Shown: positions 58,796 to 64,000 of the stretch, in pieces
How the letters are laid out: each line of letters opens with the position of its first letter
How positions within the stretch are numbered: position 1 is the first letter of the stretch
Assembly (NCBI RefSeq): GCF_015169395.1
Contig: NZ_CP063458.1
Span: 6,200,001-6,264,000 of the forward strand
Reading direction: 5' to 3'
Source of the DNA: Humisphaera borealis
GTDB taxonomy: Bacteria > Planctomycetota > Phycisphaerae > Tepidisphaerales > Tepidisphaeraceae
DNA: 64,000 nucleotides
Notes under the pieces: generated by a model
Database searches by the model: none
Told to the model about the DNA's origin: nothing
What the model saw: the letters and a program-made list of their open reading frames with translations, nothing else
Translations under genes and position numbers: made by a program

Positions 58796-59191
58796 ATGCG
58801 CGGCGCCGTCATGCTCTCGCTTCTGATCGGTGTTGCGATCATGGCATATCTCTGGTCGACCTCCGCCGAGACCGCGTCGAAGGTCAACCGGGATGTGCGT
58901 CAGGAGATGGCCCCCGTCACCGGCCGCGGGCCCGACGGCGGCAGTATCACCGACTCGGCCGAGTTCACCGCCGACCGGGCGGGACTGGCCGTCGCGAAGG
59001 TCAAACCCGGCTCTTATTACGAGGTGTTTTTCGGCCTTAAAGCCGGCGACGTAATCGTCCGCGCCGGCGATATCGACCTCAAAGGGCAGGACGAAACCTC
59101 GGCCCAGACCTTCCTCATGGACGCGGCGCAGAAGAAGCGCGAGCTGGTGGTCATGCGGGCCGGTGCCAGGACGACACTGACCGCGAAGTAG
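58796..59191 (+). CDS. Single-span membrane PDZ protein
   Basis: 131 residues from ATG 58796 (AAGGA seven bases upstream). One N-terminal membrane helix (GAVMLSLLIGVAIMAYLW), a linker, and a PDZ-like domain (about 60-128; AGLAVAKVKPGSYYEVFFGLKAGDVIVRAGDIDL). This layout resembles the PDZ part of GspC, the inner-membrane clamp of type II secretion systems. Context (downstream of a GspE-like protein) supports a link to an envelope export complex, but this is inference. Confidence 0.65.
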   Translation: MRGAVMLSLLIGVAIMAYLWSTSAETASKVNRDVRQEMAPVTGRGPDGGSITDSAEFTADRAGLAVAKVKPGSYYEVFFGLKAGDVIVRAGDIDLKGQDETSAQTFLMDAAQKKRELVVMRAGARTTLTAK

Positions 59192-59197
59192 CTCGAA

Positions 59198-59584
59198 TCA
59201 GACGTGGGTGGGTTCAAGCACCTGCGACACAACCTCTCCAAATGCGGCGGCCGTGAACGGCTTGCGAAGCTGTGCGCAAGCGCCGGCACGACGAAGCTGC
59301 TCCGCCTTGCGGGCATCAACTCGGGCAAGCATCGCCACGACGGGGATGCCGCGTGTTTCAGGCTCCGAACGAATCCGCCCGATGAGTTCCACACCGTCAA
59401 TATCCGTCAGGCGGGGATCAATCAGGATCAGATCAACCCGGTGATGGCCGAGCACCTCGATGGCCTCTTGGCCGGTGGAGGCCTCAACGATCCGCCCGCG
59501 ACCGAACAGCGTCTGGCGAATCGTCCGCTTCAGCAAAGCGCGAGTGGTGGTGGAAGTGTCAATGATGAGATACGAGTAAGACAT
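59198..59584 (-). CDS. Single-domain response regulator with altered acidic pocket
   Basis: 128 residues from ATG 59584, with GGAG nine bases upstream. A receiver domain with phospho-acceptor D56 (LILIDPRLTDIDG) and Lys in LRKPF. The usual acidic pair near the N-terminus (VDD) is LIIDTS, so one of two metal-ligand Asp residues is Thr; phosphorylation may be weak. No output domain. Convergent with the PDZ protein gene, six bases apart. Confidence 0.78.
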   Translation of the reverse strand: MSYSYLIIDTSTTTRALLKRTIRQTLFGRGRIVEASTGQEAIEVLGHHRVDLILIDPRLTDIDGVELIGRIRSEPETRGIPVVAMLARVDARKAEQLRRAGACAQLRKPFTAAAFGEVVSQVLEPTHV

Positions 59585-59923
59585 CCTTGCGGACTCCTGG
59601 CTGCTGGCGATCACATTCGGGCAAGCCGCCGCTGATCGCGACGCCGCCCGACCCTACCGCCCAGACAGGATTCCCCATGCCGATCATTCCAGCCAACAAT
59701 TGGGGCTAATCCGATCGACCCATAACCAGAATTCGACATTTTCGGGTGTCGATTCTGCCGGATAACGCGGTTACGCCGGTTATCTGTCACACCTTAAGAC
59801 ATACGTCGGGGACAAAGGAAAGGATTGAAAAACGGGAAACGCGGATGAGTCTGCTGGCCTTGGCATGCCCTTGGACCGGGATTGCGCTTCCCGCCCGTCA
59901 TCAACAAGGCGATAGTAAGTCTC
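59585..59923. other. Intergenic region upstream of the DUF4159 gene
   Basis: No gene or clear promoter identified. AAGG lies 14 bases before the ATG at 59924, which is a weak ribosome site. Confidence 0.35.
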
Positions 59924-61468
59924 ATGCGGCGACCGCGGCGATCGACCCAGCCTGACCACCTTCACCCGGCGACCCTCGCCGCGCTGCTGATCGTGCCGCT
60001 GCTGGCGACGTCGGTGACGGCCGAGGATTTCGTCAACCCCAAGGCCAACATCCCGCCGCGATCGACGCCGCAGCGTCAGAACGGCGGCGAAGGATTCCCG
60101 CCGTTGCCGCTGCCGGCAACGCCCGTCCGCCGGAGCGAAAAGAAACGCGAGCCGGCACCACCGGCTCTTGTCGGCAACATCACCTTCCCCGAGGCCTACC
60201 TGCGGGCATCGAAAGCGACGTGGGAAACCACGACCATCGACATCGACAACTGGGTGCAGTTCACCAACGGCCAGCTCGGCCAGAACTACCGCTTCGTCGG
60301 CACCGACTTCGCCAGGTTCAGCTACGACCCGGCCGAGTTGCCGATCCTCTACTTCACCGGCTGGAAGCCGCTGCCGGCTTTCGACGACGGCACGATCGGC
60401 CGACTGCGGCAGTACCTGCTCGACGGCGGGACCTGGGTGGTCCACAGCAACTGCGGCCGGCCGGAGTTCAACCAGTCGTTCCGCCGGGAGATCGCCCGCA
60501 TCTTCCCCGACCGCCAGCTCGCGCCGATCGGCGCTGATCACGCGATCTTCTCGAGCTTCCACAAGATCGAGCAGATGCGGATCTACGCCGGCAAGAACCC
60601 GGTGAAGACCGTGCCCACATCCGCCGGCGTTCTGGAGACCGTCAACATCGGCACGCGGGCGGCGGTGATCTTCTCGCCGGTGGACATGAGCTGCGGCTGG
60701 GACGCAAGCCGTAACCCGATCGAAGGGGGCACACTCTTCGACATCAACGATTCGCTGCAAGTGGGCGCGAACATCGTGACGTACTGCCTGGCCGAGTATC
60801 AGTACGGCCGGTTTTTCAGCCACGCCAAGGTCTTCCACCAGGAGAACCTCGCGACGCGCGACCAGTTGGTGCTCGGCCAGGTCGTCCACAACGGCGATTG
60901 GGACGCCACCCCGCACGGCCTGCCGAACCTGCTGAAGTTCATCGACCAGAGCACGACCCTGAAGGTGCAGTTCAAGCGTATGCCGGTGGACCTCGAAAAG
61001 GCCGACATCTTCGCGTTCCCCGTCCTCTACATGAGCGGCCAGCGGGCGGTGACGTTCAGCGAAGCGTCCCGCAAGCGGCTGAAGGAATACCTCGACCGCG
61101 GCGGCACGCTGATCGTCGATTGCGTCGTCGGCAGCAGCGAGTTCGACACCGCGTTCCGCCGGGAGATCAAGGCGATCTACGGCGAAAAACCGTTGAAACC
61201 GCTGCCCGCGAATCACGCCCTGTATTCGTTCGTGCAGGACACGACAAAAGTCAGACTATCGCCGCAAGCCGCCCAATTGCTGGGCGGCGAGATCGCCGCA
61301 CCCGCGATCGAGGCGATCGAAATCGACGGCCGCCTGCCGGTCATCTATTCAAAGCTAAGCCTCAGCGCCGGGTGGGAGCAGTTACCGCGGGCGTACAATG
61401 TCGGCTACGCCGACGCCGATGCGCTGAAGCTGGGGGTAAATGTGTTCATGTACGCGGTGTCGCACTGA
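59924..61468 (+). CDS. Secreted protein with two tandem DUF4159 domains
   Basis: 514 residues from ATG 59924 (a TTG at 59882 would add 14 residues). A signal sequence (LAALLIVPLLATSVTA), a Pro/Arg-rich stretch and then two similar domains (about 80-290 and 300-510). Each contains the DUF4159 pattern: ELPILYFTGWKPLPAFDDG, LRQYLLDGGTWVVHSNCGRPEFNQSFRREIARIFP in the first; ADIFAFPVLYMSGQRAVTFS, LKEYLDRGGTLIVDCVVGSSEFDTAFRREIKAIYG in the second. Function unknown; the fold is ThuA/glutamine-amidotransferase-like. Exported by signal peptide. Confidence 0.8.
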   Translation: MRRPRRSTQPDHLHPATLAALLIVPLLATSVTAEDFVNPKANIPPRSTPQRQNGGEGFPPLPLPATPVRRSEKKREPAPPALVGNITFPEAYLRASKATWETTTIDIDNWVQFTNGQLGQNYRFVGTDFARFSYDPAELPILYFTGWKPLPAFDDGTIGRLRQYLLDGGTWVVHSNCGRPEFNQSFRREIARIFPDRQLAPIGADHAIFSSFHKIEQMRIYAGKNPVKTVPTSAGVLETVNIGTRAAVIFSPVDMSCGWDASRNPIEGGTLFDINDSLQVGANIVTYCLAEYQYGRFFSHAKVFHQENLATRDQLVLGQVVHNGDWDATPHGLPNLLKFIDQSTTLKVQFKRMPVDLEKADIFAFPVLYMSGQRAVTFSEASRKRLKEYLDRGGTLIVDCVVGSSEFDTAFRREIKAIYGEKPLKPLPANHALYSFVQDTTKVRLSPQAAQLLGGEIAAPAIEAIEIDGRLPVIYSKLSLSAGWEQLPRAYNVGYADADALKLGVNVFMYAVSH

Positions 61469-61493
61469 GCTGTGCACAATTTGGGAGGACTAC

Positions 61494-62426
61494 ATGGGAA
61501 TCTGCCGCTCTCAATGGCTAATCGCGGGGTTCGTCCTTGCCTCGCTTCTGTCTTCGGGCTGCCGTGATGAACAAGGCTCGCCCCGCACGAAGCCTTCCGT
61601 CGTCTCAGCTGAGCTGGTAATTGCAGACGCCGAGTCGATTTCGCCGGACACCGTCACGATTCTCAAGCGTGCGCATGCCGAACGAATCGTCTCGATCGAA
61701 TCGTGTGTCTTAACTGTGAAGTGGGCACAGACGCAGAACTGTGCTACGTCGTGGCTCGCTACACTCTCCGCGGAACCGTCCCCAACGGAAGCCGCGGCGA
61801 AGGCGCTCGTCGCCGCGCTCCAGGCAACACCCGTCGCAAAGTCGCCGACCATTCGACTTGAGCTCGCCGACATCGGCAGCGACTCCATCCCTCTCCTCCA
61901 GGCGGTTGGCGATAGTTTCATCCGGACCATAACCGATCAGGAACGGTCAAGACTGCAGGAGGCACGACAGGCCTTTCAACTCGAATTGGACGATGAGGTG
62001 CTGACACAGCTTCGCGAAATTGAGGAGTCGCTCGGCGGCGATGCCGATGGTCTACAGATAGCCTACGACAAGCAGAAGCTGGAACTGGGGAAATTGATCT
62101 ACGACTTCACGTTCACTTGCATTGAACGCGACGGCTTGGCCAGATTACTTAACGCGAAGGAACCGCACGCCGACTCAGAAAACCGTCGAGTCGCCAGTAC
62201 ACGCATCGCCACGCTGACGCGAGAAGCAGATGCAATGGGGAGCCGCATGGAGGAAATCTCACGGCATCTTGGAAATCAAAGCCGGAGCCCGTCCCGGGTC
62301 GGAGTTCTCCGCGAAAAAGCGTCGCGCCTTCGCGTCCGTATAAAGGCGATTGATGATCGGCTTGCCGCAGTCGCGATGGGTCACAGTGCAGTTCGTTGGT
62401 TGCGACATCCAGCAATTGAACCTTGA
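61494..62426 (+). CDS. Hypothetical lipoprotein with coiled coil
   Basis: 310 residues from ATG 61494; GGGAGG lies six bases upstream. The signal peptide ends in a lipobox (LLSSGC), so it should be lipid-anchored. About residues 145-285 are highly charged and helical (coiled coil, QEARQAFQLELDDEVLTQLREIEESLGG). GC content of the gene looks lower and codon use less biased than its neighbours, so it may be younger. No family recognised. Confidence 0.65.
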   Translation: MGICRSQWLIAGFVLASLLSSGCRDEQGSPRTKPSVVSAELVIADAESISPDTVTILKRAHAERIVSIESCVLTVKWAQTQNCATSWLATLSAEPSPTEAAAKALVAALQATPVAKSPTIRLELADIGSDSIPLLQAVGDSFIRTITDQERSRLQEARQAFQLELDDEVLTQLREIEESLGGDADGLQIAYDKQKLELGKLIYDFTFTCIERDGLARLLNAKEPHADSENRRVASTRIATLTREADAMGSRMEEISRHLGNQSRSPSRVGVLREKASRLRVRIKAIDDRLAAVAMGHSAVRWLRHPAIEP

Positions 62427-62474
62427 AGCACGCAGTACGATCCCGAGTTCAGATCAATCAGGAGACCCAGCCAT

Positions 62475-62538
62475 GTAGGGTCCGCCTTGGCGGACGTGTT
62501 GGTGAACGGCGCCGCGCGTCCGCCAGGGCGGACCCTAC
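62475..62538. repeat. GTAG-headed double-hairpin element (short form)
   Basis: Left end GTAG + GTCCGCC-TT-GGCGGAC-type palindrome (62475-62495) and inverted right end (62518-62538) ending CCCTAC, with a central part of only 22 bases. Same family as 43900-43985 and 50890-50977, and the shortest member here. Confidence 0.85.
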
Positions 62539-62562
62539 AAGACTTCGCGATCGCGACGCCAG

Positions 62563-62597
62563 AATCCGGGTCTTCGGGGTACCTCAGACACCGGCGT
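62563..62597. repeat. Single half of the CCGGGTCT-type element
   Basis: AATCCGGGTCTTCG ... CTCAGACACCGGCG matches the right half of the element at 4959-5047, with a shortened centre. It lies immediately after the GTAG element and before the stop of the permease gene. Confidence 0.65.
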
Positions 62598-62605
62598 CGG
62601 TGGAT

Positions 62606-63445
62606 TCATGACCGCCGCACGCGTTTCCCCACGAACACCACCACAAACACCGCGAACAGGATTAGCACGATCGCCGGGCCCGTGGTGAGGAACTGCACCT
62701 GACGGCTGATCAGCACGCCCGCGATCGCGGCGACCAGCGCGAGCGCCACCGAGCCGCCGACGGCGACACTGAGCCGTCGGCTGATCGCCAGGCTGGTCGC
62801 CCCGGGGAGGACCAGTAACGCCGTCACCAGGATCGACCCGACGATACGGCTGCCAATGACGATCGTCGCCGTCACCAGCAGGATCATCAGGTAGTGGACG
62901 AACCCGGCGCGCACGCCCGACGCCTCGGCGGTCTCCGGGTCGAAGCAGTACGCGAAGATCTCCTTGCCCATCAGCCAGACGGTTGCGATCACCGCCAGGC
63001 ATAGCAGCGTGGAGGTGATCGCGAACGTCATGTCGACGTCACGGAACTCGCCGAAGAAGAAGCTCTGCCAGCCGTGCGGCTGCGCCTTGCGATAGAACAT
63101 GTACGCCTCGCGGGCGATGAAACCCCACGCCACCGAGGCGACCATGAAGATGCCGATCGCGGTATCACTCTCGGCCATGCCGTGGCGGGTGACGGCGCCG
63201 ATCGCAAGCGCCGACAGCAGGGCGAAGACGATCACGCCGCAGTAGGGGAGCCACTGCATCTCCGGGCCGTCGAGGGCGGGGAAGATCAGGGCGAGCATCC
63301 AGGCCGTGCCGGCGCCGCCAAAACCGCTGTGGGCGATGCCTTCGCCGATAAACGCCCATCGCCGCGAAACGACGAACACCGACAGCGCCGCACAGGCGAC
63401 GGACAAAGCGGAGGCACAGATAAGGGCGGCGGCGAGGGAGGTCAT
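62606..63445 (-). CDS. Metal ABC transporter permease (ZnuB/MntB family)
   Basis: 279 residues. Eight or nine membrane segments and the family pattern: RWAFIGEGIAHSGFGGAGTAWMLAL, ESDTAIGIFMVASVAWGFIA, FFFGEFRDV, and IVIGSRIVGSILVTALLVLPGATSLAISRRL. It carries Zn2+ or Mn2+ across the inner membrane. Its ATG is four bases from the end of the REPIN-like element 63450-63604. The ATPase gene lies just upstream on the same strand, as usual for this operon; the binding protein is outside the window. Confidence 0.85.
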   Translation of the reverse strand: MTSLAAALICASALSVACAALSVFVVSRRWAFIGEGIAHSGFGGAGTAWMLALIFPALDGPEMQWLPYCGVIVFALLSALAIGAVTRHGMAESDTAIGIFMVASVAWGFIAREAYMFYRKAQPHGWQSFFFGEFRDVDMTFAITSTLLCLAVIATVWLMGKEIFAYCFDPETAEASGVRAGFVHYLMILLVTATIVIGSRIVGSILVTALLVLPGATSLAISRRLSVAVGGSVALALVAAIAGVLISRQVQFLTTGPAIVLILFAVFVVVFVGKRVRRS

Positions 63446-63449
63446 TCTT

Positions 63450-63604
63450 GTAGGGTGGGGTTCACCCCACCAGAAGCCGTTCGAAAACGGGTTGTGTTGA
63501 TTTGCAAATGAGCAGGTCGTGCAGACAACAAGACTCGACGGCGGTCCGGGCGAATCAACACAACTCGCCTACGACGGTTTGCGGTGGGCTGAAGCCCACC
63601 CTAC
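63450..63604. repeat. GTAG-headed double-hairpin element (GGTGGGG family)
   Basis: Left end GTAG, GGTGGGG, TTCA, CCCCACC (63450-63471); right end GGTGGGC, TGAA, GCCCACC, CTAC (63583-63604). Internal TTGTGTTGATT and AATCAACACAA form a further inverted pair, so the whole element is a long palindrome of about 155 bases. It fills the gap between ABC ATPase and permease genes. Confidence 0.88.
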
Positions 63605-63611
63605 GAAGAGA

Positions 63612-64000
63612 TCACGACGCCACGCGCGACCCGACGCCAATCGGCACCAGCGTTTCCGCCGCGCCGTGCGTGCAGACGTGGCCGCCTTTGATGCCCATCG
63701 CCTCGAGGTCGCAAGCGAACATGCGATAGACCAGTTCCGCCGGCAGGTGATCGGGGACGTCGTGGTAGTGCAGCGTTCCGCTCAGGCAAGCGATCCGGTC
63801 GGCGATCGCCGTCACGGCACGAAGGTCATGGCTGACAAAAACCAGCGTAAGGCCGAGCTCCACTTTGAGCTGCTGAATGAACTCGATAAACCGCTGCTGG
63901 CCGCCGCGATCGATACCCACCGTCGGCTCGTCCAGCAGCAGCAGTTTCGGTCGGGGGGCCAGGGCCCGGGCGATGTAGACCCGCTGAAGCTGCCCGCCGG
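63612..64000 (-). CDS. Metal ABC transporter ATP-binding protein, cut by window edge
   Basis: Only the C-terminal part is present (about 129 residues). Seen from the right edge: signature GGQLQRVYIARAL, Walker B LLLLDEPTVGID and the H-loop LVFVSHDLRAV, all intact. The tail ends with Cys/His residues (CDLEAMGIKGGHVCTHG). It is the energy-supplying subunit for the permease gene downstream. The Walker A part and start lie outside the window. Confidence 0.88.
   Translation of the reverse strand, partial: GGQLQRVYIARALAPRPKLLLLDEPTVGIDRGGQQRFIEFIQQLKVELGLTLVFVSHDLRAVTAIADRIACLSGTLHYHDVPDHLPAELVYRMFACDLEAMGIKGGHVCTHGAAETLVPIGVGSRVAS

Overview
The window (about 64 kb, GC-rich) looks like the chromosome of a planctomycete, most likely from the class Phycisphaerae. 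The evidence is three secreted proteins with an N-terminal LE-x-R-x-L signature of the planctomycete LEPRxLL type, a 23S-5S rRNA unit with no 16S gene beside it, many sensory kinases, an ECF sigma/anti-sigma pair, an HtrA-like pair, DUF1579/DUF4159/DUF1294 proteins and intergenic spaces packed with palindromic repeats. This placement is inferred from gene content; no 16S gene is present to confirm it.

Layout. 0-16 kb: membrane proteins, surface/secreted proteins (two RTX-type Ca-binding proteins, a CAP-domain protein, a beta-helix/Calx-beta protein), a YihY/BrkB-family protein, a histidine kinase-response regulator pair and a 1,134-residue hybrid kinase. 15-26.6 kb: GH53-type glycosidase, a large membrane protein, coaD, small housekeeping genes, an HtrA-like protease followed by a catalytically altered paralogue, a polysaccharide deacetylase, an S4 RNA-binding protein and a TrmB-like methyltransferase. 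27-30.4 kb: ECF sigma factor and a large membrane anti-sigma-like protein. 30.4-33.9 kb: iron uptake operon feoA-feoB-FeoB-associated protein, with a promoter overlapped by a Fur-like palindrome. 34-36.3 kb: REC-GGDEF-EAL protein. 36.3-40.6 kb: 5S and 23S rRNA on the minus strand with a long leader carrying a boxA and a promoter. 40.8-45.5 kb: DUF1294 protein, a 29-residue membrane peptide, a membrane protein, pheS without pheT, and a Ser/Thr kinase. 46-51.7 kb: ATP synthase genes atpZ-atpI-atpB-atpE-atpF-atpH-atpA; gamma, beta and epsilon subunits are missing and a terminator follows atpA. 52-59.6 kb: GT-C-type membrane protein, a GspE/PilB-like protein with a broken P-loop, a CvpA-like membrane protein, a PDZ protein and a single-domain response regulator. 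59.9-64 kb: tandem DUF4159 protein, a lipoprotein and a metal (Zn/Mn-type) ABC transporter cut by the right edge.

The most striking signal is not a gene. Short double-hairpin elements recur through the window. The best-defined ones begin with the tetranucleotide GTAG followed by a palindrome and end with the inverted copy, which is the architecture of REP/REPIN elements mobilised by RAYT transposases. Three of them end exactly four bases before a start codon (pheS, atpB, metal ABC permease), one supplies the stop codon of atpI, and one lies in frame inside pheS, adding about 29 residues to an essential enzyme. Other palindrome families (AGTAGGC heptamers, CACGGGC and GGGCAAGCG hairpins, GGGTTCGTTCGGC direct repeats) fill other gaps. 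No RAYT gene, IS element, CRISPR array or tRNA gene was recognised in the window.
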